Shown: positions 10,057 to 23,184, counted from the first letter of the stretch. The stretch is DNA of 64,000 nucleotides from Dallia pectoralis (GCA_029465975.1 CM055728.1:28294892-28358891), one strand, 5' to 3'. Notes: a model not told the origin generated them from the sequence alone. A program made the numbers and translations.

Positions 10057-11200
10057 AGCTTTAGCACTAATCAGAGACAGACCACACCCCTTTGTTCAGA
10101 GTAGCTTTATCACTAATCAGAGACAGACCACACCCCTTTGTTCAGGATAGCTTTAGCACTAATCAGAGACAGACCACACCCCATTGTTTAGGGTAGCTTT
10201 AGCATTAATCAGAGACAGACCACACCCCTTTGTTCAGGGTAGCTTTAGCACTAATCAGAGACAGACCACACCCCTTTGTTCAGGGTAGCTTTAGCACTAA
10301 TCAGAGTCAAACCACACCCCTTTGTTCATGGTAGCTTTAGCACTAATCAGAGACAGACCACACCCCTTTGTTCAGGTAGCTTTAGCACTAATCAGAGACA
10401 GACCACACCCCTTTGTTCAGGGTAGCTTTAGCACTAATCAGAGACAAACCACACCCCTTTGTTCATGGTAGCTTTAGCACTAATCAGAGACAGACCACAC
10501 CCCTTTGTTCAGGGTAGCTTTAGCACTAATCAGAGACAGACCACACCCCTTTGTTCAGGGTAGCTTTAGCACTAATCAGAGACAGACCACACCCCTTTGT
10601 TCAGGGTAGCTTTAGCACTAATCAGAGACAGACCACACCCCTTTGTTCAGGGTAGCTTTAGCACTAATCAGAGACAGACCACACCCCTTTGTTCAGGGTA
10701 GCTTTAGCACTAATCAGAGACAAACCACACCCCTTTGTTCAGGGTAGCTTTAGCACTAATCAGAGACAGACCACACCCCTTTGTTCAGGGTAGCTTTAGC
10801 ACTAATCAGAGACAAACCACACCCCTTTGTTCAGGGTAGCTTTAGCACTAATCAGAGACAAACCACACCCCTTTGTTCAGGTAGCTTTAGCACTAATCAG
10901 AGACAGACCACACCCCTTTGTTCAGGGTAGCTTTAGCACTAATCAGAGACAGACCACACCCCTTTGTTCAGGGTAGCTTTAGCACTAATCAGAGACAAAC
11001 CACACCCCTTTGTTCATGGTAGCTTTATCACTAATCAGAGACAGACCACACCCCTTTGTTCAGGGTAGCTTTAGCACTAATCAGAGACAAACCACACCCC
11101 TTTGTTCATGGTAGCTTTATCACTAATCAGAGACAAACCACACCCCTTTGTTCATGGTAGCTTTATCACTAATCAGAGACAGACCACACCCCTTTGTTTG
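10057..11200. repeat. Minisatellite, 46-bp unit
   Basis: About 25 copies occur of a unit starting CTTTAGCACTAATCAGAGAC and continuing AGACCACACCCCTTTGTTCA then GGGTAG. Substitution variants (AAACC, CATGG, TTATC) recur. The array lies between the cacnb3 stop and the first downstream AATAAA, so it may sit inside the 3' UTR. Confidence 0.97.
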
Positions 11201-12865
11201 TCTGCCTGACCAGGGGACATAATCGTTTTTAGAGGCAATACATAAACCATTGGCAGGGGAAGTGAAAAAGTTAAGCCAACAACTCACCATGGAACCAAAT
11301 CCAGATTCTAGGGAATGTATTCTTGCATGACTCGTGACTTGTGTTTTGGACTTCGGGGTACGTCTGCTTCCACTGTTCAACCTGGCGAGAACCAATGTCA
11401 CACTCGATTTCTAGCATATATAGAGCGGTAACGAGTTGAGTGTGATACATACAATTACGTTCTGATTTAAAACAGTTGTTGATTAGCCCGTAAATTGTGC
11501 TTCCATGATAATTCAGTTTTTATGAATTAGGATTTAAATCCAGCTATTCCACTGTCAAGACTGAGCCAAAGTGTCCCAACACTGCCTTCTGCTGATGTGT
11601 CAGGAGCGAGGGCCCTCTAGTGGTGGGCTTGTGTCATGACAGAATGTCGACGTTATAATGCATGTAAATAAAAACGCATGTGGGTTTTTTGAATGCTAGG
11701 CCACGCCCATCCGTGGGAGTTCAAATGCGTAGCGACATAATGTCTTGAGGAAGATACGTCAAAAAAGTATGTACATTCAAATACGAGTTTTTATGACATT
11801 TGAACCTGTTGAGCGTCGATTTCCTGCGCTGTACTATCACATATATATATAGATATATCTCCCATGGCGTCGCGGTATCATAACACGGAAGTACCGTGTT
11901 AAATAAGTACAACCACCGTTATTCAGTTAAATGTATGCGCATGACACGTGACATTTATTTTACAAGTAGAAGTGCTTTCTAGGTCCGCCGGCCACTCGTT
12001 ATGTCATCCTAAAGGAAAAATAAACGCAATGCCACGCCAGTCGGATTAAGTTCGCACCCCTGTATGGAACAGCACTCATTTGTATACAGGCTGGTGTACA
12101 TTTTATTCTCAGTACGTCCTCAATAGGATTCACATAATGTAATAATTTTACAGAAACTTTTTCTCAACATAGGCTACTGTAGCCCTCTTTATTTAACGAT
12201 GTCTTCAAGACCGCATGTGTTTTTAGCCTATAAATACGACAATGTCTCGTAGACCTCATGAGCATGTGTTTTTAGTCTATAACTTATTTTCTCCCTAGAC
12301 AGTGTGAAACACGTGTGAGTCTGTAATGGCGCCCCCTATCTCCTATGTAGCGCACTTATTTCTAACAGAGCCACGTGGGACGTAGTCAGAAGTAACCCAG
12401 TTCTCTATGTAGTGAACAGGGTGCCGTTTCAGATTCCAACCCATGTAGAATAGTCCTGACAGACCCCCAACCTGACATTGCAGTTTGGTGACAAACCCAT
12501 GCAGACACAGCAAGCAAGCACCGTTAAACCACTTCCAACAGCATCAATACCAGTCGCAGGAAATCCATTTATTTGCAGGTAATTTATATATTTTTTAAAC
12601 CAAGTGAAGTCTTTGGATATCCAAAAGCACAATTTCTTACAATTATCATTTTTATAGGTTTTTTTTCCACATACCTAAATTCTGTATGCAATACAAAGTC
12701 TTCTAGCGTTGACAAGACAGTAGCGGAGACTATCAAGATTCCTGTTAAAGACGGGGTAGAAATTGCACTATTTTAATTTTTATGTCTGCTTTATATTTAA
12801 AATGCAATAAATGCACTTGATGTAACTACCGTTCCCAACACCTCAAATGCTGAATGTGATGTCTG
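11201..12865. other. Intergenic or 3' UTR, non-repetitive
   Basis: Unique sequence, including a plausible poly(A) signal (listed separately) and short AT repeats near 11840. No gene is supported. Confidence 0.5.
11667..11672 (+). promoter_or_regulatory. Candidate cacnb3 poly(A) signal AATAAA
   Basis: This is the first AATAAA seen on the plus strand after the tentative stop codon. It is followed within about 20 bp by a GT/T-rich stretch (GCATGTGGGTTTTTT), as expected of a cleavage site. It would give a 3' UTR of about 3 kb containing the 46-bp array. Confidence 0.4.
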
Positions 12866-13010
12866 GTGATAGCGGTGTATCCGGAGTGGTGATAGTGGGG
12901 TATCCGGAGTGGTGATAGTGGGGTATCCGGAGTGGTGATAGCGGGGTATCCGGAGTGGTGAGAGCGGGGTATCCGGAGGGGTGAGAGCGGGGTATCCGGA
13001 GTGGTGATAA
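12866..13010. repeat. Short minisatellite, 23-bp unit
   Basis: About six copies of a unit built on GGGGTATCCGGAGTGGTGAT plus AGC/AGT occur in intergenic DNA. Confidence 0.93.
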
Positions 13011-13930
13011 TGACTTATTGACAACTCTAATGTACTGTCGTACTTCATAATTTACAGAATCAGATGGCATCGGTTTTAAACAGCACACTGTGGAAAAAAA
13101 TGAATAAGAATGAATAAATGAATCATTTTATTGATGTACACAAACTGTGTGATTTTATTATTTCCGAATGTCATCTGCCACATATAACAGGTAGGTCCAC
13201 TGAAGTTGAACGTGTCCTGGGGACGGAACTTCGTTTTTTTTTATGTGGGGCAACACATTTTTCTAGAGATTCTGAATTCATAAATTGATTGACCCTCTGA
13301 TAACTAACCTTCTGCTTAAAAAACGTCAGAATATCGGTATTTACTTCATCGTGATTGATGCTATAACCTAAAACGTTTTTTTGGCTGTCTATAAAGTTGC
13401 TGACAATGCACTCATCGACTAGCTAGTGAATTTCAATTCGTCGGTTAGCTGGCTACAGTACAACTGAAAGATATGTGGACGTACTCTGCCATCTACCTCA
13501 GCAGCCCTGGGAATTGTTTCAAACAGGAACTAGCTTGCTACATCAATGAGAGAGTGTCTGCTTTGCTTGCTTATTCACACCACTGAGAAATTAGGTAGTT
13601 AACTTTCTCAAGCAAACACATCTTACCATCCAGTATACTGCTTCTCCTCAGGAACAACTCCCACGCAAGCCGCTTCTGTTGTGGCAGAAACTATTATGAA
13701 TGTCCAGGACAAGTGAAAACCCAACCAAAACAAAGAGGAGGCAGGATGTCAGAGTGTGGTAGCGCTTTGTGTCTTTTCCTCTTGCCTTGTCCTGCCAGCG
13801 CACTCTGAGGTCTCCGCCAGGTCCAAAAGCATGACGGCCTGATATTTCATAAAAAGTCTGGTGAAATTGCATTTAAAAAACGTGACAACAACATAATCCC
13901 AGCACTTCTCCAGGATAAGCTCTCCACCAT
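13011..13930. other. Intergenic, nothing recognised
   Basis: Unique AT-rich sequence. No repeats or conserved coding features were seen until the retroelement fragment. Confidence 0.5.
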
Positions 13931-13935
13931 GGGGG

Positions 13936-14340
13936 TGCCCGAGGGAAATTGACCGGCTAGTGTCCTGGTGCATTCTCGACAACTTGGAGCGCAATGTTCT
14001 AAAGGCAGTGGAGATGAGAGTGGACTTTAGGAGAAGCCCGGCTGACCTTTGTCCCATTGTCCTGGGGGGCTCCCCTGTCAACTTGGAGGAGACCTTTCGC
14101 TTCCTGGGCAACGCCATCGCCCATGACCTCAAGTGGAAGCTGAACATCAACTCGCTCACGAAGAAAGCACAACAGAGACGGCTCAAAAAGTACAAACTAC
14201 CAATGACTATGATGATCAATGCCTACACAGCCATCATTGTGTCCGTCCTGTCCTCCATCACCGTCTGGAACTCCTCTACCTCAGCGATGTTCTTACCAAC
14301 CATGTTCCACCACCAGATGTCAGTGTTCCCCTGGTCTAGT
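13936..14340 (+). pseudogene. LINE reverse-transcriptase C-terminal fragment (Rex1/CR1-like)
   Basis: The open frame contains AVEMRVDFRRSP, then FRFLGNAIAHDLKWKLNINS, LTKKAQQR and SVLSSITVWNSS. This order (VDFRR, then F-FLG-I--DL-W, then KKAQQR, then SSITVW) is the C-terminal end of fish Rex1/CR1/L2-type non-LTR reverse transcriptases. The catalytic core and the endonuclease are absent. It is a truncated relic, not a host gene. Confidence 0.8.
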
Positions 14341-14382
14341 GTCATCCTAAGATACAGCATGTTTCTTATTGTTTATTAGAAC

Positions 14383-14645
14383 TTTTCTCTTCCTCTCTTT
14401 CTGTTCCCGTTCTCTCTATCCTCGTTCTCTCTCTCTTCCTCTATTACTGTTCTCTCTCTCCCCTAATCCCTGCCCTTTTCTCCCTCATCACTCTTCTTTC
14501 TTTCACTCCCTCCATCACTATTCTTACTCTCTCTCCCTCCATCACTGTTCTTTCTCTCCCTCCATCACTGTTCTTTCTCTCCCTCCATCACTCTTCTTTC
14601 TTTCTCTGTCTCCATCCCTTTATCCTCTCTCTGTCTCTGTTCTAT
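14383..14645. repeat. Pyrimidine-rich simple repeat
   Basis: A degenerate TCTCTCCCTCCATCACTGTT-type tract with strong strand asymmetry lies just after the reverse-transcriptase fragment. Confidence 0.85.
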
Positions 14646-14815
14646 TTGCCAGCCAGCAGAGGGCATCCTGAGCTCAGGGAGGTCTAGACGTTTTCGCCAT
14701 TTTCCCTCTTGTGGTGCCCTCCAGCAGAGTAAAGCCTTTGGTCTAGAAGTCCATATGAAGTCCATGTGACTTCAGAGAAAAAAAGAGAGTGTGTGTTTCT
14801 CTGTGTCTCCTTGGA

Positions 14816-16440
14816 TGTGAGGTGGCAGATACAGCTGGTCCAGATCCCTGTGAGGTGGCAGATACATCTGGTCCACATCCCTGTGAGGTGGCAGATACAG
14901 CTGGTCCACATCCCTGTGAGGTGGCAGATACAGCTGGTCCACATCCCTGTGAGGTGGCAGATACAGCTGGTCCAGATCCCTGTGAGGTGGCAGATACAGC
15001 TGGTCCACATCCCTGTGAGGTGGCAGATACAGCTGGTCCAGATCCCTGTGAGGTGGCAGATACAGCTGGTCCAGATCCCTGTGAGGTGGCAGATACAGCT
15101 GGTCCAGATCCCTGTGAGGTGGCAGATACAGCTGGTCCAGATCCCTGTGAGGTGGCAGATACAGCTGGTCCACATCCCTGTGAGGTGGCAGATACAGCTG
15201 GTCCACGTCCCTGTGAGGTGGCAGATACAGCTGGTCCACATCCCTGTGAGGTGGCAGATACAGCTGGTCCACATCACTGTGAGGTGGCAGATACAGCTGG
15301 TCCACATCCCTGTGAGGTGGCAGATACAGCTGGTCCACATCCCTGTGAGGTGGCAGATACAGCTGGTCCACATCCCTGTGAGGTGGCAGATACAGCTGGT
15401 CCACATCCCTGTGAGGTGGCAGATACAGCTGGTCCACATCCCTGTGAGGTGGCAGATACAGCTGGTCCAGATCACTGTGAGGTGGCAGATACAGCTGGTC
15501 CACGTCCCTGTGAGGTGGCAGATACATCTGGTCCAGATCCCTGTGAGGTGGCAGATACAGCTGGTCCAGATCCCTGTGAGGTGGCAGATACAGCTGGTCC
15601 AGATCCCTGTGAGGTGGCAGATACAGCTGGTCCACATCACTGTGAGGTGGCAGATACAGCTGGTCCACATCACTGTGAGGTGGCAGATACAGCTGGTCCA
15701 CGTCCCTGTGAGGTGGCAGATACAGCTGGTCCACATCACTGTGAGGTGGCAGATACAGCTGGTCCACATCACTGTGAGGTGGCAGATACAGCTGGTCCAC
15801 GTCACTGTGAGGTGGCAGATACAGCTGGTCCACGTCCCTGTGAGGTGGCAGATACAGCTGGTCCACATCACTGTGAGGTGGCAGATACAGCTGGTCCACA
15901 TCACTGTGAGGTGGCAGATACAGCTGGTCCACGTCCCTGTGAGGTGGCAGATACAGCTGGTCCACGTCCCTGTGAGGTGGCAGATACAGCTGGTCCACAT
16001 CACTGTGAGGTGGCAGATACAGCTGGTCCACATCACTGTGAGGTGGCAGATACAGCTGGTCCACATCCCTGTGAGGTGGCAGATACAGCTGGTCCACGTC
16101 CCTGTGAGGTGGCAGATACAGCTGGTCCACATCACTGTGAGGTGGCAGATACAGCTGGTCCACATCACTGTGAGGTGGCAGATACAGCTGGTCCACATCA
16201 CTGTGAGGTGGCAGATACAGCTGGTCCACATCCCTGTGAGGTGGCAGATACAGCTGGTCCACGTCCCTGTGAGGTGGCAGATACAGCTGGTCCACATCAC
16301 TGTGAGGTGGCAGATAAGCTGGTCCACATCACTGTGAGGTGGCAGATACAGCTGGTCCACATCCCTGTGAGGAGCCGGCAGATACAGCTGGTCCACGTCC
16401 CTGTGAGGAGCCGGCAGATACAGCTGGTCCACGTCTCTGT
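14816..16440. repeat. Minisatellite, 33-bp unit
   Basis: About 49 copies occur of GAGGTGGCAGATACAGCTGG followed by TCCACATCCCTGT, with CAT/CGT/GAT and CCC/CAC variants. Because 33 is divisible by three and the unit has no stop in several frames, frames of 500-600 codons run on both strands. I treat them as artefacts. The final copies gain a GAGCCGG insertion. Confidence 0.98.
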
Positions 16441-16454
16441 GAATGCCCGGCAAC

Positions 16455-16541
16455 AATGAGCAAGTTGGACACAGTACCAATCCCATTTCAGAAGGAAACA
16501 GAAGACCCAAACATGTGGAGTCAGGATGATGGATTCAAACA
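16455..16541 (+). other. Possible coding exon or exon relic between two arrays
   Basis: The 100-bp island between the 33-bp and 16-bp arrays is not repetitive. From an ATG at 16457 it reads MSKLDTVPIPFQKETEDPNM then WSQDDGFKQ, and meets a donor-like CAG/GTGAAGG at 16541-16542 in phase 0. I do not recognise the protein. No clear upstream acceptor was found. It could be chance. Confidence 0.2.
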
Positions 16542-16548
16542 GGTGAAG

Positions 16549-19500
16549 GTATCACCCATCTACTGTATCACCCATCTACTGTATCACCCATCTACTGTAT
16601 CACCCATCTACTGTATCACCCATCTACTGTATCACCCATCTACTGTATCACCCATCTACTGTATCACCCATCTACCTTATAACCCATCTACTGTATCACC
16701 CATCTACTGTATCACCCATCTACTGTATCACCCATCTACTGTATCACCCATCTACTGTATCACCCATCTACTGTATCACCCATCTACTGTATCACCCATC
16801 TACTGTATCACCCATCTACTGTATCACCCATCTACTGTATCACCCATCTACTGTATCACCCATCTACTGTATCACCCATCTACTGTATCACCCATCTACT
16901 GTATCACCCATCTACTGTATCACCCATCTACTGTATCACCCATCTACTGTATCACCCATCTACTCTACTGTATCACCCATCTACTGTATCACCCATCTAC
17001 TGTATCACCCATCTACTGTATAACCCATCTACTGTATCACCCATCTACTGTATCACCCATCTACATTATAACCCATCTACTGTATCACCCATCTACTGTA
17101 TCACCCATCTACTGTATCACCCATCTACTGTATAACCCATCTACTGTATCACCCATCTACTCTACTGTATCACCCATCTACATTATAACCCATCTACTGT
17201 ATCACCCATCTACTGTATCACCCATCTACTGTATCACCCATCTACCCATCTACATTATCACCCATCTACTGTATCACCCATCTACTGTATCACCCATCTA
17301 CTGTATCACCCATCTACTGTATCACCCATCTACCCATCTACTATCACCCATCTACTGTATCACCCATCTACTGTATCACCCATCTATCACTCTACTGTAT
17401 CACCCATCTACTGTATCATCTACCATCTACTGTATAACCCATCTACTGTATCACCCATCTACTGTATCACCCATCTACTGTATCACCCATCTACTTATAA
17501 CCCATCTACTGTATCACCCATCTACTGTATCACCCATCTACTGTATCACCCATCTACTGTATCACCCATCTACTGTATCACCCATCTACTGTATCACCCA
17601 TCTACTGTATCACCCATCTCTACTGTATCACCCATCTACTGTATCACCCATCTACTGTATCATCACCATCTACTGTATCACCCATCTACTGTATCACCCA
17701 TCTACTGTATCACCCATCTACTGTATCACCCATCTACTGTATCACCCATCTACTGTATCACCCATCTACTGTATCACCCATCTACTGTATCACCCATCTA
17801 CTGTATCACCCATCTACTGTATCACCCATCTACTGTATCACCCATCTACTGTATCACCCATCTACTGTATCACCCATCTACTGTATAACCCATCTACTGT
17901 ATCACCCATCTACTGTATCATCTACTGTATAACCCATCTACTGTATCACCCATCTACTGTATCACCCATCTACTGTATCACCCATCTACTGTATCCATCT
18001 ACTGTATCACCCATCTACTGTATCACCCATCTACTGTATCACCCATCTACTGTATCACTACTGTATCTACTGTATCACCCATCTACTGTATCTACTGTAT
18101 CACCCATCCCATCTACTGTATCACCCATCTACTGTATCACCCATCTACTGTATCACCCATCTACTGTATCACCCATCTACTGTATCACCCATCTACTGTA
18201 TCACCCATCTACTGTATCACCCATCTACTGTATCACCCATCTACTGTATCACCCATCTACTGTATCACCCATCTACTGTATCACCCATCTACTGTATCAC
18301 CCATCTACTGTATCACCCATCTACTGTATCACCCATCTACTGTATCACCCATCTACTGTATCACCCATCTACTGTATCACCCATCTACTGTATCACCCAT
18401 CTACTGTATCACCCATCTACTGTATCACCCATCTACTGTATCACCCATCTACTGTATAACCCATCTACTGTATCACCCATCTACTGTATCACCCATCTAC
18501 TGTATCACCCATCTACTGTATCACCCATCTACTGTATCACCCATCTACTGTATCACCCATCTACTGTATCACCCATCTACTGTATCACCCATCTACTGTA
18601 TCACCCATCTACTGTATCACCCATCTACTGTATCACCCATCTACTGTATCACCCATCTACTGTATCACCCATCTACTGTATCACCCATCTACTGTATCAC
18701 CCATCTACTGTATCACCCATCTACTGTATCACCCATCTACTGTATGTATCACCCATCTACTGTATCACCCATCTACTACTCTACTGTATCACCCATCTAC
18801 TGTATCACCCATCTATCTCTACTGTATCACCCATCTACTGTATAACCCATCTACTGTATCACCCATCTACTGTATAAACCATCTACTGTATCACCCATCT
18901 ACTGTATCACCCATCTACTGTATCACCCATCTACTGTATAACCCATCTACTGTATCACCCATCTACTGTATCACCCATCTACTGTATCACCCATCTACTG
19001 TATCACCCATCTACTGTATCACCCATCTACTGTATCACCCATCTACTGTATCACCCATCTACTGTATCACCCATCTACTGTATCACCCATCTACTGTATC
19101 ACCCATCTACTGTATCACCCATCTACTGTATCACCCATCTACTGTATCACCCATCTACTGTATCACCCATCTACTGTATCACCCATCTACTGTATCACCC
19201 ATCTACTGTATCACCCATCTACTGTATCACCCATCTACTGTATCACCCATCTACTGTATCACCCATCTACCCATCTACTGTATCACCCATCTACTGTATC
19301 ACCCATCTACTGTATCACCCATCTACTGTATCACCCATCTACTGTATCACCCATCTACTGTATCACCCATCTACTGTATCACCCATCTACTGTATCACCC
19401 ATCTACTGTATCACCCATCTACTGTATAACCCATCTACTGTATCACCCATCTATCTCTACTGTATCACCCATCTACTGTATCATCTACTGTATCACCCAT

Positions 19501-19981
19501 CTACTGTATCACCCATCTACTGTATCACCCATCTACTGTATCACCCATCTACTGTATCACCCATCTACTGTATAACCCATCTACTGTATCACCCATCTAC
19601 ATTATAACCCATCTACATTATAACCCATCTACTGTATCACCCATCTACATTATAACCCATCTACATTATAACCCATCTACTGTATCACCCATCTACTGTA
19701 TCACCCATCTACTGTATCACCCATCTACTGTATAACCCATCTACTGTATCACCCATCTACTGTATAACCCATCTACTGTATCACCCATCTACATTATAAC
19801 CCATCTACTGTATCACCCATCTACTGTATCACCCATCTACTGTATCACCCATCTACTGTATAACCCATCTACTGTATCACCCATCTACTGTATCACCCAT
19901 CTACTGTATAACCCATCTACTGTATCACCCATCTACTGTATAACCCATCTACTGTATAACCCATCTACAACCCATCTATGA
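16549..19981. repeat. Large minisatellite, 16-bp unit
   Basis: Roughly 210 copies of GTATCACCCATCTACT run for 3.4 kb, the largest array in the window. Variants (TATAACC, ACATTATAAC) cluster towards the right end. Scattered short deletions concentrate between about 16960 and 18120. Confidence 0.98.
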
Positions 19982-20039
19982 TATAACGCATCGGGGTTCC
20001 CTAACTGAACCAGCTGCACGTTATTAAAGTGAAAGAGAC

Positions 20040-20185
20040 TTTTTCCACATTTGCTTTGGGAATGTAAACAAACGTGTACCATGCAAATAAAGCTCCTTCG
20101 TGAGAATATGTAAAAGAAAACATAACACGAGGGAAGGAGAGAGAAACAGCAAGAGAGGAAGAGAAAGAGAGAAATGGAGAGGCAG
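20040..20185. mobile_element. Dispersed element tail followed by GA-rich sequence (copy 1)
   Basis: The stretch TTTGCTTTGGGAATGTAAAC, then CATGCAAATAAAGCTCC, then a GAGAGA-rich run matches the same order of words near 23190 and 63510. This suggests a dispersed retroelement 3' end with a purine tail. The family is not identified. Confidence 0.5.
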
Positions 20186-20597
20186 TGAGAGCTTTCAGTT
20201 CTCTTGTCAGGCCACAGTTTTCTGGTTGAGTAGGTCAGTACACGATCCAGTCCAAGAGGACATCACTGCCTCCAAATGTGCACTATACAACACATCACTT
20301 TATGCTCCATTTCCTATTAAAGATCCATGTTCTATATTTCTACCATCTGTCATCGTCTTCCTTCCTTGGGCATTGTAGCATTCAATCTGTCCCTTTTTCG
20401 GTTTCTCTTTCTCTCAATCTCTCTCTGTGCGTCTCTAGTTTTTTCTTTCTCTCTCCCCCTCTTTGTGGCTCTCTGTCTCTATATCTCTCCCCGATATCTC
20501 TGTTTCTCCCTCTCTCCACCTCTCTCTGTGTGTGTGTGTGTGTCTCTGTCTCTCTCTCCATCAGTATCTACATTTCTCCTCGTAGTCACTCAGACTG

Positions 20598-20698
20598 AAA
20601 CTCCAACCTATTTTAAGTATTTCAATAGCGTAGACTGCATCACCATCAAAGCCAGTGTGAACTCCAAAGACGTTCACATAGACGTGTGCTTGGGTTAA
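20598..20698 (+). other. Possible terminal coding exon, unassigned
   Basis: After a pyrimidine-rich tract and a CACTCAG acceptor, an open stretch reads TETPTYFKYFNSVDCITIKA then SVNSKDVHIDVCLG and a TAA stop. Its start is phase 0, matching the donor at 16541, so the two could belong to one plus-strand gene. I recognise no family, and the codon evidence is limited to 33 codons. Confidence 0.2.
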
Positions 20699-20744
20699 AG
20701 CCTCAATAACTACTAAATTGTATTAATTATGCAGGCGGACCAGG

Positions 20745-21287
20745 CTAACGCGGGTATAAGCTACAGCTCTCATCCATAATGCGTGTATAAGCTGCAGCTC
20801 TCATCCATAACACGTGTATAAGCTGCAGCTCTCATCCATAACGCGAGTATAAGCTGCAGCTCTCATCCATAACATGTGTATAAGCTACAGCTCTCATCCA
20901 TAATGCGTGTATAAGCTGCAGCTCTCATCCATAATGTGGGTATAAGCTGCAGCTCTCATCCATAACGCAGGTATAACCTGCAGCTCTCATCCATTACGTG
21001 GGTATATGCTGCAGCTCTCATCCATAACGCGGGTATAAGCTGCAGCTCTCATCCATAACGCGGGTATAAGATGCAGCTCTCATCCATAACGCGGGTATAA
21101 GCTACAGCTCTCGTCCATAATGTGGGTATAAGCTGCAGCTCTCATCCATAACGCGGGTATAAGCTACAGCTCTCATCCATTACGCGGGTATATGCTGCAG
21201 CTCTCATCCATAACGCGGGTATAAGCTACAGCTCTCGTCCATAACGCGGGTATAAGCTGCAGCTCTCATCCATAACGCGGGTATTGT
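20745..21287. repeat. Minisatellite, 31-bp unit
   Basis: About 17 copies occur of ATAACGCGGGTATAAGCTGC followed by AGCTCTCATCC, with T/C variation at CpG positions (CGCG to TGTG, CGTG) that looks like CpG decay. Confidence 0.97.
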
Positions 21288-22065
21288 AAAGGTGCTTCCT
21301 AAACACACTGCAATAACAGCACATATTGTCGGAGTCTCCGGGGTTACACTGTGTCATCTCCTTGTCATCCAAGCAGTCCCAGTCCACCTCCATCTGTGCC
21401 ATAATGGAGGTTGTCACTTCAGGCCTCCTGATTATTCACAGCCACCTGTCCTTTCATGGCCCTCTGGTGTCCTCCTGGTTCATGCATTATACTGGAGAAT
21501 CTCCTGCCGTGCTCTACTGTGTATAAGCCTCCTGAGCTAAAGGGCAGTCACCAGACCCAGGGTTCGGGGCTCTATCCAGGGTACTGTTCTTTAGATCAGC
21601 CCCTAGTGTTTTGTGGGCTTTTCGTTCTCTCTGAGTGACACAGCTGGGACGGTGTCATCCAGTGAGAGCGGATTATGACAATTAGGTTTTGATCTACCTT
21701 CCCAGGTAGGTGGGTGAAGTGTTGGAGACCTTTTCTGTCCACATTTTAAGGGGAAAGTGTTGTCAAGAATTGCTAGTTATCATTTTTTAAGAAACTACCC
21801 CCTCCTTCATATTGAACCGAGATATAAAAATTGGTTGTGTATTCTTAATATCCTGTACGCAATACAAATAGGTTTTCTTTACATTCTACATAATATTGTT
21901 TCCTGTATTGTGCAGCTGTAATGTTTTCCTGCTGTATAAAACACACCCCAGATGGGGCATCTGTATTCCGTCTGTGATTGGTTATATTCACATTACAACA
22001 TTGAGCCAATTGCAGCCCAGTGTGTGGTTTCCAGTTAACCCCAGATATGTGGGCAGTGATTGGAG
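21288..22065. other. Intergenic, nothing recognised
   Basis: Unique sequence between two arrays. No conserved coding stretch was seen. Confidence 0.5.
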
Positions 22066-22068
<3 letters not shown>

Positions 22069-22119
<51 letters not shown>

Positions 22120-22252
22120 AATGCCGGTTTGCATGCGCATGTGTGTGTGTGTGTGTGTGTGTGAGAATGCCGGTTTGCACGTGCATGTGTGTGTGTGTGT
22201 GTGTGTGTGTGTGAGAATGCCGGTTTGCATGTGCATGTCTGTGTGTGTGTTT
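22069..22252. repeat. (GT)n with interspersed 24-bp spacer
   Basis: Three (GT)n runs are separated by an AGAATGCCGGTTTGCATG-type spacer, which makes a compound repeat of about 65 bp period. Confidence 0.95.
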
Positions 22253-22495
22253 CAGTCCAAGGTGTTTCTCACAGTCTGGTCTGTTAATCACAGTCGACGC
22301 TACATGGCTTTTTGTGTGTTTGATGTAGCGAAACAAACCTTCTGCTTTTCTTGCTAACGGATTTACAGACTTATTTCACCAATCGACCGCACACACACAC
22401 ACACACACATCGACCATTGGGCCTTGGCTCCAGCATCCACAGGACAGATTGGAGGCTCGGCTCAGGCCTTATGCCTTATGGCCTTAAACGTGTGA

Positions 22496-22945
22496 CTGTC
22501 AGTGAGGGATAGAGAGAGATACGGGAAAGAGAGAGAAAATGAGAGAGAGATACGCGAAAGAGAGAGAAAATTAGAGAGAGGGAGAGAGATATGGGGAACC
22601 GAGAGAAAATGAGAGAGAGATACGCGAAAGAGAGAGAAAATGAGAGAGAGGGAGAGAGAGAGATATGCGAAAGAGAGAGAAAATGAGAGAGAAGGAGAGA
22701 GATATGGGGAAGAGAGAGACAATGAGAGAGAGATACGCGAAAGAGAGAGAAAATGAGAGATATGGGGAAGAGAGAGACAATGAGAGAGATATACGCGAAA
22801 GAGAGAGAAAATGAGAGAGAAGGAGAGATATGGGGAAGAGAGAGACAATGAGAGAGGAGAGAGATATGGGGAAGAGAGAGAAAATGAGAGAGAGAGATAT
22901 GGAGAATAGAGAGAAAATGAGAGAGAGATACCCGAAAGATAGAGA
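22496..22945. repeat. Purine-rich minisatellite (GAGAGATACGCGAAAGAGAG type)
   Basis: Alternating GAGAGATACGCGAAAGAGAG and GAGATATGGGGAAGAGAGAG blocks are joined by AAAATGAGAGAGA. The period is irregular, about 30-45 bp. Confidence 0.93.
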
Positions 22946-23184
22946 AATAACGTGAGAGAAAGAGTTGAGGAAAGAATGGTCAGTGCCACAAAGACAACAC
23001 TGTAATCTGTCTTCAGTGACTTTAATTTGTAACTGATAGCAGTGACTGTATGCAGATGTTAATGCTGTGTGCATGTTGTAAAACATGTTTAATTTAGGTA
23101 GGATCGTTATAGTGTGATTCTAAGTGTTAGTCTTAATTATCTGTTCTTCTCTAATAGTGTCGTTATATTTTATTTATTTTAATA

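Noticed and set aside
14684..16510. Four overlapping frames of 500-608 codons on both strands
   Set aside because: They come from a 33-bp stop-free unit. A real protein would occupy one frame; unit variants alter residues at random.
16339..18459. 706-codon frame (YCITHLLYHPSTVSPI repeats)
   Set aside because: It is a by-product of the 16-bp array, which reads through all three frames in turn every 48 bp.
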